Origin: Mesoflavibacter zeaxanthinifaciens DSM 18436 | GTDB lineage: Bacteria > Bacteroidota > Bacteroidia > Flavobacteriales > Flavobacteriaceae | DNA: 64,000 nt | Assembly: GCF_000422365.1 (NCBI RefSeq) | Contig: NZ_AULQ01000001.1 | Location: forward strand, 496,001 to 560,000 | Direction: 5' to 3' | Part shown: piece by piece, positions 1-8,256 of the stretch | Layout of the letters: every line of letters starts with the position of its first letter | Position numbering within the stretch: the first letter of the stretch is position 1 | Made by a program: the position numbers and the translations under genes | The notes under the pieces: model-generated | Told to the model about the DNA's origin: nothing | The model's database searches: none | The model's input: only the letters and a program-made list of their open reading frames with translations

Positions 1-1592
1 GCTTTGCCAAACGGTAATGTATAGTAATCAGTAGGTACATCTTGTCTAATACTTCTATATAACGCTTTGTGCTCAAAGAACAATACAGGATTTGGATCAT
101 TAATAGCTGTAGCTAATAAACCTTTTGCATCATAAGGAAACGCTGGAAACACAACTTTTAAACCTGGTGTTTTTGTAAACCAAGCTTCATTAGTTTGACT
201 ATGAAATGGTCCAGCAGCAACACCTGCACCACATGGCATACGTAATACCACATCTGCATTTTGGCTCCAACGGTAATGTGATTTTGCTAAATAATTAACT
301 ACTGGATTAAAACCTGAGGTTACAAAATCACTAAACTGTAGCTCTACAACACTTTTAATACCCGCAATACTTAATCCCATTGCAGATTCTATAATAGCAG
401 ATTCACAAATAGGAGTATTACGAACACGTTCTTTACCAAAAGCTTCGACAAAGCCTTCTGTTATTTTAAAAACACCACCATATTCTGCAACATCTTGTCC
501 CATAATTACAAGATCTTCATGACGTTGCATAGATTGTTTTAACCCTTCAGAAATAGCATCTACTAAACGTAATTCTGACGTGTTTTCTTTTGGCTTAACT
601 TCTTGGTATTTAAACCCTTGAAAAACATCATTTAATTCAGTACTTAAATTTGGCGTAATTGGTTCTTCCGCGAAAGCGATTTCTAAATGCTCGTTTATTT
701 CGTGGATAATATCTTCTTTAATTTTAACTTCTTCTTCATCGGTTAAAATACCTTCATTTTTTAAAAATTCTTGATAGTTTTCAATTGGATCTTTTTTAGC
801 CCATTGATCCATCAAATCTTGCGGTACGTATTTGGTACCACTAGCCTCTTCATGACCACGCATTCTAAAGGTTTTAAATTCAATTAATACAGGACGAGGA
901 TTTTTACGGATGCTTTCTGTAATTTCAGAAATTTTTGTGTAAACCTCTAAAATATTATTGCCATCTATAATATGACTTTCCATACCGTAACCAATAGCAC
1001 GGTCTGCTAAATTCTCACAGTTGTATTGCTCTTTTGTTGGTGTAGACAAACCATAACCGTTGTTTTCTATACAAAATAGCACAGGTAATTGCCATATAGA
1101 AGCAACGTTTAAGGCTTCGTGTATATCGCCTTCACTTGTTCCGCCTTCACCTGTAAACACTGTAGTTACTTGGTTTTTGTTTTTTAGTTTAGAAGCTAAA
1201 GCAATACCATCTGCTACACCAAATTGTGGTCCCAAATGGCTAATCATACCTACAATCTTATATTGCTGTGTACCAAAATGAAAACTTCTGTCTCTACCTT
1301 TTGTAAACCCATTAGCTTTTCCTTGCCACTGCGAGAATAAACGGTATAACGGGATGTTTCTTGTTGTAAAAACACCTAAGTTACGGTGCATTGGTAAAAT
1401 ATACTCTTCGTCTTGCATAGCAGATGTTACTCCTACAGCTATGGCTTCTTGCCCAATACCAGAAAACCATTTACTTATTTTACCTTGTCTAAGCAAAATA
1501 AGCATCTTTTCTTCAATTAATCTAGGTTTAAGTAAACGCTTGTAAAGATCTAACAGCGTATCGTTATTTAGGGTTGATTTGTCAAATTTCAT
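1..1592 (-). CDS. 2-oxoacid dehydrogenase E1, alpha-beta fusion (C-terminus off window)
   Basis: Thiamine-diphosphate dependent E1 component of a 2-oxoacid (probably branched-chain or pyruvate type) dehydrogenase complex, which decarboxylates the 2-oxoacid and passes the acyl group to the lipoyl E2. The frame is open from an ATG at 1592 to the left window edge, giving 530 visible residues. The alpha module carries the ThDP motif GEGGTSEGD near residue 147 and the closing NNGYG near 177. After a linker (about 300-340) the beta module starts with LVDAISEGL and shows GQDVAEYGG. Separate alpha and beta chains are usual in most bacteria, while the single-chain form of about 660-690 residues is common in Flavobacteriia. 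A TATATTTG box lies upstream. The linker contains a repeated 14-nt word (see findings). The exact substrate cannot be told from sequence. Confidence 0.93.
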   Translation of the reverse strand, partial: MKFDKSTLNNDTLLDLYKRLLKPRLIEEKMLILLRQGKISKWFSGIGQEAIAVGVTSAMQDEEYILPMHRNLGVFTTRNIPLYRLFSQWQGKANGFTKGRDRSFHFGTQQYKIVGMISHLGPQFGVADGIALASKLKNKNQVTTVFTGEGGTSEGDIHEALNVASIWQLPVLFCIENNGYGLSTPTKEQYNCENLADRAIGYGMESHIIDGNNILEVYTKISEITESIRKNPRPVLIEFKTFRMRGHEEASGTKYVPQDLMDQWAKKDPIENYQEFLKNEGILTDEEEVKIKEDIIHEINEHLEIAFAEEPITPNLSTELNDVFQGFKYQEVKPKENTSELRLVDAISEGLKQSMQRHEDLVIMGQDVAEYGGVFKITEGFVEAFGKERVRNTPICESAIIESAMGLSIAGIKSVVELQFSDFVTSGFNPVVNYLAKSHYRWSQNADVVLRMPCGAGVAAGPFHSQTNEAWFTKTPGLKVVFPAFPYDAKGLLATAINDPNPVLFFEHKALYRSIRQDVPTDYYTLPFGK

Positions 1593-1636
1593 TAATAAGC
1601 TTTCAAAAATTGAAAATATGATAATATATACTATGC

Positions 1637-1644
1637 CAAATATA
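1637..1644 (-). promoter_or_regulatory. TAnnTTTG -7 box for the E1 gene
   Basis: On the minus strand the bases read TATATTTG, an exact match to the Bacteroidota -7 consensus TAnnTTTG. It lies 45 bp upstream of the E1 start codon. I see no good TTG at the -33 position, so the call rests on the -7 box alone. Confidence 0.5.
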
Positions 1645-1690
1645 GTATAATTACGAATAAAATAAACTACTGTTTTTGCTTAGTTTTCGT

Positions 1691-1698
1691 TACATTTG
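1691..1698 (+). promoter_or_regulatory. TAnnTTTG -7 box for the 2OG-oxygenase operon
   Basis: TACATTTG matches the phylum's -7 consensus exactly and lies 29 bp before the ATG at 1728, so transcription would begin around 1705 with a short leader. It is divergent from the E1 promoter in the same intergenic gap. Confidence 0.55.
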
Positions 1699-1727
1699 TA
1701 GTTAGAAGATTATAATTTTTACACATT

Positions 1728-2675
1728 ATGAATAAAATACCTAGTGTTAATTTAGAGGATTTTCTATCTGATGATCCTAAGAGAAAACAAAAATTTGTAG
1801 ATGAAATTGGTAAGGCTTACGAAGAGATAGGTTTTGTAGCTCTTAAAGGTCATTTTTTAGACGATAAATTAGTAGACGATTTATACGAAGAAATAAAGAA
1901 CTTTTTTGAATTACCTGTAGAAACTAAGCAGAAATACGAAATACCTGGCATTGGTGGACAACGTGGATATGTGTCTTTTGGAAAAGAAAGTGCAAAAGGT
2001 AAAAAAGAAGGTGATTTAAAAGAATTCTGGCACTTTGGACAATACGTAGAAGATGATCCAAAACGCGCCAAAGAATACCCAGAAAATGTAGAAGTTAAAG
2101 AAGTTCCTAATTTTAATGTCGTTGGAAAAAAAGCATACCAAACTTTAGAAAAAACGGCTAAGTATGTATTACGTGCTTTAGCGCTTCACTTAGGTTTAGA
2201 AGAAACGTATTTTGATAATTATATCCATAACGGAAATTCAATTTTAAGACCAATTCATTACCCACCAATTACTCAAGAACCAGATAATGCGGTTCGTGCA
2301 GCAGCACATGGTGATATTAATTTAATCACTTTATTAATGGGTGCACAAGGTCGTGGTTTACAAGTTCAAAACCATAATGGAGATTGGATTGATGCTATTG
2401 CTGAACCTGATGAATTAATGATTAATGTTGGTGATATGTTATCACGCCATACTAATAATAGATTAAAATCTACAATTCACCGTGTTGTTAATCCGCCAAG
2501 AGAATTATGGGGTACATCTCGCTACTCTATTCCTTTCTTTATGCATCCAATTAGCGAAATGAAATTAGATGTATTAGATAGTTGTGTAGACGAAAACAAC
2601 CCTAAGCAATATGAAGATATTACTGCTGGAGAATTTTTAGACCAACGATTAAGAGAATTAGGATTAAAAAAATAG
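1728..2675 (+). CDS. 2-oxoglutarate-Fe(II) oxygenase, isopenicillin N synthase-like
   Basis: A 315-residue cytosolic non-heme iron oxygenase of the isopenicillin N synthase superfamily. The N-terminal DIOX_N region (about 5-120) is followed by the double-stranded beta-helix core with the iron ligands H194 and D196 (AAHGD), H251 (STIHRVVNPP) and the co-substrate binding R265-x-S267 (RYSIPFF). These residues support 2-oxoglutarate dependent oxidation, but the substrate is unknown. No antibiotic gene cluster is nearby, so a secondary-metabolite role is not supported. It is the first gene of a run that continues with the SUI1, DUF1835 and phosphorylase genes, with a 71-bp gap to the next gene. 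Confidence 0.9.
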   Translation: MNKIPSVNLEDFLSDDPKRKQKFVDEIGKAYEEIGFVALKGHFLDDKLVDDLYEEIKNFFELPVETKQKYEIPGIGGQRGYVSFGKESAKGKKEGDLKEFWHFGQYVEDDPKRAKEYPENVEVKEVPNFNVVGKKAYQTLEKTAKYVLRALALHLGLEETYFDNYIHNGNSILRPIHYPPITQEPDNAVRAAAHGDINLITLLMGAQGRGLQVQNHNGDWIDAIAEPDELMINVGDMLSRHTNNRLKSTIHRVVNPPRELWGTSRYSIPFFMHPISEMKLDVLDSCVDENNPKQYEDITAGEFLDQRLRELGLKK

Positions 2676-2715
2676 TTTTCAGTCGCAGTCTTAGTTGTTT
2701 CCTCTAAATAATTGT

Positions 2716-2739
2716 GACTGCAAACTGATACTGTAAACT
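2716..2739 (+). repeat. short degenerate ACTG tandem repeat
   Basis: Within the 71-bp gap between the oxygenase and SUI1 genes, ACTG-type units recur every 6-7 bases (gACTGcaaACTGatACTGtaaACT). A matching GCAGTC/GACTGC inverted pair is formed with bases near 2685. It resembles degenerate intergenic minisatellites that I recall from related genomes, but only one copy is in this window. Confidence 0.35.
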
Positions 2740-2746
2740 AAACAAC

Positions 2747-3073
2747 ATGGATTTACAAGATCAATTAAAAAATCTATTTCCTGATCACGTCCCTGAAGAA
2801 ACCGAAGAACAGCAAGAAGAAAGCAACATTTGGTTACAAGATGATCCTATAATTTGTAAATACGAAAAACGTAAAGGAAAACCCATTACAATTTTAGAAG
2901 GATATACTGGTGCTGATGAAGATTTTAAACTACTAGCCAAAGAGTTAAAACAAAAACTAAGCGTTGGTGGTAGTTTTAAAAACGATAAAATCATTATTCA
3001 AGGTGATTATCGTGATAAAATTATGGAAATATTAAAAGATAAAGGTTTTAATGTAAAACGTGTTGGAGGCTAA
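2747..3073 (+). CDS. SUI1/YciH-family translation initiation factor
   Basis: A 108-residue protein whose C-terminal two thirds match the eIF1/SUI1 fold. The basic segment YEKRKGKPITILEGY is followed by LAKELKQKLSVGGSFKNDKI and a C-terminal strand ending FNVKRVGG. In bacteria, YciH-like proteins bind the 30S ribosome and influence initiation fidelity, mostly under stress. The N-terminal 35 residues are acidic and family-specific. It ends 2 bp before the next start, so it is co-transcribed with the DUF1835 gene. Confidence 0.92.
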   Translation: MDLQDQLKNLFPDHVPEETEEQQEESNIWLQDDPIICKYEKRKGKPITILEGYTGADEDFKLLAKELKQKLSVGGSFKNDKIIIQGDYRDKIMEILKDKGFNVKRVGG

Positions 3074-3075
3074 TT

Positions 3076-4008
3076 ATGAGTAAAAAAACGCTTCATATTA
3101 CAAATGGTGGTGTATTAACAGAGTATTTAACCAAATTAGATTTTGAAGGCGACATGCTAACATGGCACGAAATGTTATGCGTTGGACCTACTACAAAAGA
3201 AATAGATAATGATAATTTTTTCAGTATTAGAAAAAATTTTATCGAGTCTACTTATAATATTCCTTACAAAGCAGAAGTTTTTAAAAAAGAGCTAGATAAA
3301 CTTGCAGAATTAGAAAGTTACGAAGAAGTTATCCTTTGGTTTGAATATGATCTGTTTTGCCATATCAATATGATAGCCGCAATAAGTCTTCTAAAACAAA
3401 AAAAATGTCAATTACCTATTTACTTAGTTAATTGTGGGAAAATTGAAGGAGAAAAACAACTTAAAGGCTTTGGTGAGTTAACTCCAGAACAAATTCAGTT
3501 AAATTACGAAAACAGAATTCAATTAAATGTTGACGATATTGCTTTTGCTCAAAAAGCATGGCGTATTTACTGCGAAAACGACCATAATTTATTAAAAGAA
3601 TTAATCGTACGTCCATCAAATTACATTTACATGAGCAATTGTTTAAAAGCGCACATGAAACGTTTTCCAGATACAAGATCAGGATTAAATATGATGGAGT
3701 ATAATCTTTTAAAGCTAATTAATGAGTATAAAATAAAAGATCGCCATCATTTACTTGGTTATGGCTTGCATTATCAAGGTTATTACGGTTATGGAGATAT
3801 CCAAATAAAAAGAATAATTGATAATATTTCAATATTCTATGACGAAAAAGAAGAACAGTTAACCCTTAACAGAAATGGACATTTAGCTTTAGAGCATCAA
3901 AAAAACTTCTTTGAAGAAATGAAATCAGACTTCCAATTTGGAGGCGTAAAAAAGTCAGATTTCCAATATTTAAAAACCGAAAGTAAATTAGTAAATACCA
4001 TCAAATAA
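3076..4008 (+). CDS. DUF1835 domain-containing protein
   Basis: A 310-residue soluble protein beginning with the typical DUF1835 opening LHITNGGVLTEYL and the motif WHEMLCVGPT, followed by an acidic WFEYDLFCHIN segment. DUF1835 proteins have no assigned biochemical function. Near the C-terminus the pentapeptide KSDFQ occurs twice, 12 residues apart, suggesting a small local duplication. The stop codon overlaps the start of the nucleoside phosphorylase gene (TAATG), which implies translational coupling and a possible shared task in nucleoside handling, though that is inference. Confidence 0.8.
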   Translation: MSKKTLHITNGGVLTEYLTKLDFEGDMLTWHEMLCVGPTTKEIDNDNFFSIRKNFIESTYNIPYKAEVFKKELDKLAELESYEEVILWFEYDLFCHINMIAAISLLKQKKCQLPIYLVNCGKIEGEKQLKGFGELTPEQIQLNYENRIQLNVDDIAFAQKAWRIYCENDHNLLKELIVRPSNYIYMSNCLKAHMKRFPDTRSGLNMMEYNLLKLINEYKIKDRHHLLGYGLHYQGYYGYGDIQIKRIIDNISIFYDEKEEQLTLNRNGHLALEHQKNFFEEMKSDFQFGGVKKSDFQYLKTESKLVNTIK

Positions 4009-4877
4009 TGGCAATACAAGAATCAGAACTAATCTTAAATCCAGATGGTAGTGTTTACCACCTTAATTTAAAACCAGAACATATATCAGATACCATCATC
4101 TTTGTTGGTGATCAAGACCGAGTAGAAAAAATAACAAAACACTTTGACAGCGTAGAAGTTTCTATTCAAAAAAGAGAATTTAAAACACAAACGGGCACTT
4201 ACAAAGGAAAACGCTTAACCGTTATTTCTACAGGTATTGGACCAGATAATATAGATATTGTTTTAAACGAGTTAGACGCTTTAGTAAACATCGATTTAAA
4301 GACTAGACAACCAAAAGAACAATTAACATCACTTAACATTGTTCGTGTTGGTACTTCTGGCTCTTTGCAGGCAGATATCCCTGTAGATTCTTTTGTAATG
4401 GCGTCTCACGGTTTAGATTTAAACGGAATGCTACACTTTTATCAGATAGATCATATTAGTAACCCAGAAATCGAAGATGCATTTATAAACTTTACAAATT
4501 GGGACAGTAAAAAAGCACGTCCAATTATCATAAATAATAGCAAAGCTTTAGAAAAACAATTTGAAGGGTCAAATATTTTTAAAGGCATGACAGCAACAGC
4601 TGGAGGATTTTACGGTCCACAAGGTAGAGTATTAAGATTACCTCTTTTTGATGCAGATTTAAACCAAAAAATGGATACATTTAACCATGAAGGTTTTAGA
4701 GTCACAAACCTAGAGATGGAAACATCTGTAATTTACGGTCTATCAAAACTTTTAGGCCACAATGCACTATCACTTAATGCAATAATTGCAAATCGTGCTA
4801 ATGGAACTTTCAGTAAAGATCCAAAAAAAGTAGTCGAAAACTTAATAGAATACACGCTTGATAAGTTTGTTAAGTAA
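4008..4877 (+). CDS. nucleoside phosphorylase (uridine/purine phosphorylase superfamily)
   Basis: A 289-residue cytosolic enzyme of the PNP/UDP phosphorylase family, which splits nucleosides with phosphate to give the base and ribose-1-phosphate. Visible family signatures are the phosphate-binding GDQDRV near residue 35, STGIGPDNIDI near 80, RVGTSGSL near 120 and the ribose-binding EMETS near 235. The sequence looks closer to uridine phosphorylases than to trimeric PNPs, but the base specificity cannot be read from it. Its start overlaps the DUF1835 stop by one base. Confidence 0.88.
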   Translation: MAIQESELILNPDGSVYHLNLKPEHISDTIIFVGDQDRVEKITKHFDSVEVSIQKREFKTQTGTYKGKRLTVISTGIGPDNIDIVLNELDALVNIDLKTRQPKEQLTSLNIVRVGTSGSLQADIPVDSFVMASHGLDLNGMLHFYQIDHISNPEIEDAFINFTNWDSKKARPIIINNSKALEKQFEGSNIFKGMTATAGGFYGPQGRVLRLPLFDADLNQKMDTFNHEGFRVTNLEMETSVIYGLSKLLGHNALSLNAIIANRANGTFSKDPKKVVENLIEYTLDKFVK

Positions 4878-4903
4878 TTAAACTTTATAAACATATCTAA
4901 GTA

Positions 4904-4920
4904 TTTCGCTTTCGCGGAAA
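4904..4920. repeat. GC-rich word TTTCGCTTTCGCGGAAA, inverted copy of 666-679
   Basis: Fourteen bases (4906-4919, read on the minus strand as TTCCGCGAAAGCGA) are identical to bases 666-679 inside the E1 gene. The word is far more GC-rich than its surroundings and contains the palindromic core TCGCGA-like run. It sits in the 61-bp gap between the phosphorylase and the substrate-binding-like gene. I recall similar words being scattered in other Flavobacteriaceae genomes; here only two copies are seen. Confidence 0.6.
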
Positions 4921-4938
4921 AACATAACAATACATTAA

Positions 4939-5793
4939 ATGAAACAAATAAACATTGGTGGCGTACCAGAACATTTCAATCTGGCTTGGTATTTAGGCTT
5001 AAAAAATGGAGAATATAAAGATGCAGGCATAAATCTACGTTGGAAAGATTATTTTGGCGGAACAGGCGCAATGAACAAAGGTTTACGCGATGGTGATATA
5101 GATATGGCTGTTATTTTAACAGAAGGGATTATTAAAGATATAATAGCAGGTAATAAGTCTAAAATTGTTCAAGTCTTTGTAGAGTCACCATTAATTTGGG
5201 GAATTCACGTAGCTTCTAAATCAGATTATAATACAATAGAAAGTCTTAAAGGCACAAAAGCAGCAATAAGTAGATACGGATCTGGTTCTCATTTAATGGC
5301 TTATGTTAACGCAAAAAATAATAATTGGGATTTAGAAAAAGATCTTGATTTTGAAGTCATAAAAAACTTAGATGGCGCTGTTGAAGGTCTTACAGAAGGT
5401 AAAGCCGATTATTTTATGTGGGAAAAATTTACCACAAAACCTTTAGTAGATAACGGTACGTTTAGACGCGTTGGTAATTGTCCTTCGCCTTGGCCATGCT
5501 TTGTAATAGCGGTTAGAGAAGAGTTTTTAAAAACGAATAAAGAAGAAGTAAAAACCATTTTAGATATTGTAAACGCTACTACATCTGAGTTTAAAGATAT
5601 ACCAAGTATTGATCGTATGATTGCTAATAGATATGAGCAAGAATTAGAAGATGTACAAGAATGGTTAAGTCTAACCGAATGGAGCCAAGAAAACATCTCT
5701 GAAGCGACTATAAAAAAAGTACAAGATCAACTATTTGATTTGAATATTATAGAAGAAAAGTGGAGTTATAAAGACCTTGTTGCCGAATTGTAG
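4939..5793 (+). CDS. periplasmic-binding-like type II protein without signal peptide
   Basis: A 284-residue protein with the type II substrate-binding fold of the NMT1/SsuA/ThiY kind. It opens with GGVPEHFNLAWYLGLKNGEY, then GTGAMNKGLRDGDIDMAV, and later the hinge region LKGTKAAISRYGSGSH. There is no signal peptide or lipobox, so it should be cytosolic, and no ABC permease or ATPase is adjacent. It may be a ligand sensor or an enzyme built on the binding-protein fold. It follows the nucleoside phosphorylase in the same direction and is followed 3 bp later by a small membrane protein. Confidence 0.8.
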   Translation: MKQINIGGVPEHFNLAWYLGLKNGEYKDAGINLRWKDYFGGTGAMNKGLRDGDIDMAVILTEGIIKDIIAGNKSKIVQVFVESPLIWGIHVASKSDYNTIESLKGTKAAISRYGSGSHLMAYVNAKNNNWDLEKDLDFEVIKNLDGAVEGLTEGKADYFMWEKFTTKPLVDNGTFRRVGNCPSPWPCFVIAVREEFLKTNKEEVKTILDIVNATTSEFKDIPSIDRMIANRYEQELEDVQEWLSLTEWSQENISEATIKKVQDQLFDLNIIEEKWSYKDLVAEL

Positions 5794-5796
5794 AAT

Positions 5797-5994
5797 ATGA
5801 AAACAATTGTTAAAATATTTGGCTTAGCACTACTCTATCTTTTTATAGTTTATCTTTTAATTAAAATCTCCTTTTCTTTATTTGACTCAAAAACAAATAC
5901 AACTGAATTATCATCAACACTTTGGTTTCAGCTCATAGTCTATTTTATACCGTTAGTTCTAGTGATTTTGATTGGTAAACGTGTTTTAAAATGA
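5797..5994 (+). CDS. small two-helix membrane protein
   Basis: A 65-residue hydrophobic protein with two predicted membrane helices (about 7-29 and 43-60) separated by a short polar loop rich in Asn and Thr, and a basic C-terminus. It begins 3 bp after the previous stop, so it is probably the last gene of that operon. Its stop codon directly abuts the stop of ung on the other strand with no gap. I do not recognise a family. Confidence 0.6.
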   Translation: MKTIVKIFGLALLYLFIVYLLIKISFSLFDSKTNTTELSSTLWFQLIVYFIPLVLVILIGKRVLK

Positions 5995-6660
5995 TTACCA
6001 CTCTATCTCCTCTAACCCATTGTTCTTTAAAATAGCATTAGTCTTACTAAAGTGTTTATTCCCAAACCAATATCCGCGATTAGCACTTAATGGCGACGGA
6101 TGACCTGATGTTAAAACATGATGTTTTTCACTGTCAATTAGTTTGACTTTTTTCTTAGCAAATCCGCCCCAAAGTAAAAATATGACATTTTCTTTTTGAT
6201 CACTTATTGTTTTAATAACAGCATCTGTAAAAGTTTCCCAACCGTGTTTTTGATGGCTGCCAGCTTCATGCGCTCTAACAGTTAACGTTGCATTTAATAA
6301 AAACACACCTTGCTCTGCCCAACGTTCTAAATTTCCACTTTTTGGATATGTTTTTTTTACATCTGTTTCAATTTCTTTAAAAATATTAACTAAAGATGGC
6401 GGATGCGCAATACCATCATTTACACTAAAACATAATCCGTTTGCTTGATTGTAATTATGATAAGGATCTTGACCAATAATCACGACTTTTAATTGATCTA
6501 ACGCACATTTTTTAAACGCATTAAATATTAGGTTTTCTGGCGGAAAGCATTGATGTTCTCTATATTCTTTCTTTACAAATTCAGCTAATTTTTTAAAATA
6601 CGGTTTATCAAATTCGTCTTGTAAAAAAGGATTCCAGCTAGGGTTAATATCAACGTTCAT
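5995..6660 (-). CDS. ung: uracil-DNA glycosylase, family 1
   Basis: A 221-residue enzyme that removes uracil from DNA to start base excision repair. All family-1 motifs are visible: the water-activating motif GQDPYH with D65, the LLNATLTVR strand, FLLWGGFAKKK, and the catalytic-loop HPSPLSANRG near residue 189. Length is normal for bacterial Ung. It is a single-gene unit with its own TATCTTTG box upstream and converges with the small membrane protein gene with no spacer. Confidence 0.98.
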   Translation of the reverse strand: MNVDINPSWNPFLQDEFDKPYFKKLAEFVKKEYREHQCFPPENLIFNAFKKCALDQLKVVIIGQDPYHNYNQANGLCFSVNDGIAHPPSLVNIFKEIETDVKKTYPKSGNLERWAEQGVFLLNATLTVRAHEAGSHQKHGWETFTDAVIKTISDQKENVIFLLWGGFAKKKVKLIDSEKHHVLTSGHPSPLSANRGYWFGNKHFSKTNAILKNNGLEEIEW

Positions 6661-6705
6661 AAGTTTGTAAATAAAATGGTAGTCTTCTAATTACTGAAGT
6701 ACTTT

Positions 6706-6713
6706 CAAAGATA
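6706..6713 (-). promoter_or_regulatory. TAnnTTTG -7 box for ung
   Basis: The minus strand reads TATCTTTG, an exact -7 consensus, 45 bp upstream of the ung start codon. On the plus strand a near match, TATCTTTA (6725-6732), could serve the divergent carrier gene. Confidence 0.5.
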
Positions 6714-6760
6714 AAAATAATACTATCTTTATTTTTTAAAATTTACAGTATTTCTTCTAT

Positions 6761-8251
6761 ATGAAAAAACTAAAATTCCCTTCAGCACAAACTATTTTAC
6801 TAATCATTGCAGGATTAGTAACTTTATTAACTTGGGTAATTCCTGCAGGTAAATATGAAACTTTAGGCTATAACAGTGCTGACAATACATTTACTAAAAC
6901 TGGTATCACTGAAACTGAAAATTTACCAGCAACTCAACAAACTTTAGAAAACTTAAATATTAAAATTCCTTTAGAAAAATTTACTAACGGAGATATTTAT
7001 AAACCAATAAATATTCCTAACACTTACCATCAATTAAAAGCTAAACCACAAGGCTTTTTTGATTTTGTAAAGTCGCCAATTAAAGGAGTTATAGAAGCAG
7101 CAGATATCATTTTTTTAGTATTAATTATTGGTGGATTAATTGGTATTATTAATAGTACAGGAGCTTTTGATGCAGGAATTGGTTGGTTGGCTAATGCATT
7201 AAAAGGACGCGAATTTATCCTAATCATCTTTGTAACAATATTGGTTGCTGCTGGAGGAACAACCTTTGGTTTTGCTGAAGAAACTATTGCCTTCTTCCCT
7301 ATTTTAATCCCTGTGTTTTTAGCAGCTAGATATGATGCTATTGTTGGTATTGCGTGTATCTTTTTAGGGAGTACAATTGGCACCATGTGTTCTACAGTTA
7401 ATCCGTTTAGTGTTATTATAGCAAGCGATGCTGCTGGTATTAGTTGGACAACAGGTATTTGGGGAAGATTTATAATGCTTTTAGCATGTTTAACCATCTC
7501 ATTAATATATATTATACGTTATGGTAAACGTGTACAAAATGATCCTACTAAATCTATAGTTTACGACCAGCAACAACAAATCGCTGCGCTATTTAAACAT
7601 GACAAAAAGAAAGTTAATTTTAATAGCAGATTACGTTTAGCCTTATTTGTATTTGCATTATGTTTTGTAATTATGATTTATGGTGTTGTCTTTTTAGAAT
7701 GGTGGTTTATAGAAATGACTACTACATTTTTAGTTGGATCAATTATTATAGGTGTTATTGCAAAAATTAATGAAAGTGACTTTATAGATACTTTTATTAG
7801 AGGCGCAAGTGATTTATTAGGTGTTGCATTAATTATAGGTATTGCTCGTGGTGTTACCGTAATTATGGCTGATGGTTTGATAAGTGACACCTTATTATAT
7901 TACGCTAGTTCTGCAACAGAAGGCATGAATAAAGGTGTTTTTGCAAGCACTATGACTGCAATCTACGCAGGCTTATCTTTTTTTATACCTAGTAGTTCTG
8001 GTATGGCTGTGTTGACTATGCCTATTATGTCTCCGTTAGCAGATAGCGTGGGAATTGGAAGAGAAATTGTAGTTAATGCTTACCAATATGGTATGGGATT
8101 ATTTTACATGATTAATCCTACAGGTTTAATATTAGCCTCTTTAGCAGTAGTGAAAATTGGTTTTGATAAATGGTTAAAGTTTATAATGCCTCTATTTATT
8201 ACTCTAGTTGTTTTTACATTAATCGTAATGACAATATCTTGCTACTTATAA
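6761..8251 (+). CDS. YfcC-family membrane carrier (C4-dicarboxylate/arginine-type)
   Basis: A 496-residue polytopic inner-membrane protein with about 11-12 hydrophobic helices. It starts with the family-typical LTWVIPAGKYE segment after the first helix and has the conserved GGTTFGFAEETIAFFPI motif and a late STIGTMCSTVNPFS re-entrant-like motif. The YfcC/DcuC-related group moves organic acids, amino acids or peptides, and the true substrate is unknown. It is followed by a palindrome-rich gap and the SatD-like gene. Confidence 0.88.
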   Translation: MKKLKFPSAQTILLIIAGLVTLLTWVIPAGKYETLGYNSADNTFTKTGITETENLPATQQTLENLNIKIPLEKFTNGDIYKPINIPNTYHQLKAKPQGFFDFVKSPIKGVIEAADIIFLVLIIGGLIGIINSTGAFDAGIGWLANALKGREFILIIFVTILVAAGGTTFGFAEETIAFFPILIPVFLAARYDAIVGIACIFLGSTIGTMCSTVNPFSVIIASDAAGISWTTGIWGRFIMLLACLTISLIYIIRYGKRVQNDPTKSIVYDQQQQIAALFKHDKKKVNFNSRLRLALFVFALCFVIMIYGVVFLEWWFIEMTTTFLVGSIIIGVIAKINESDFIDTFIRGASDLLGVALIIGIARGVTVIMADGLISDTLLYYASSATEGMNKGVFASTMTAIYAGLSFFIPSSSGMAVLTMPIMSPLADSVGIGREIVVNAYQYGMGLFYMINPTGLILASLAVVKIGFDKWLKFIMPLFITLVVFTLIVMTISCYL

Positions 8252-8256
8252 TTATA

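Noticed and set aside
1060-1545. Two plus-strand frames opposite the E1 gene
   Set aside because: The minus strand here encodes well conserved E1 alpha motifs in an unbroken frame, so these are antisense shadows.
1728-2675. Oxygenase as part of an antibiotic cluster
   Set aside because: The fold is isopenicillin N synthase-like, but no NRPS or other biosynthetic genes are nearby and such oxygenases are widespread in primary metabolism.
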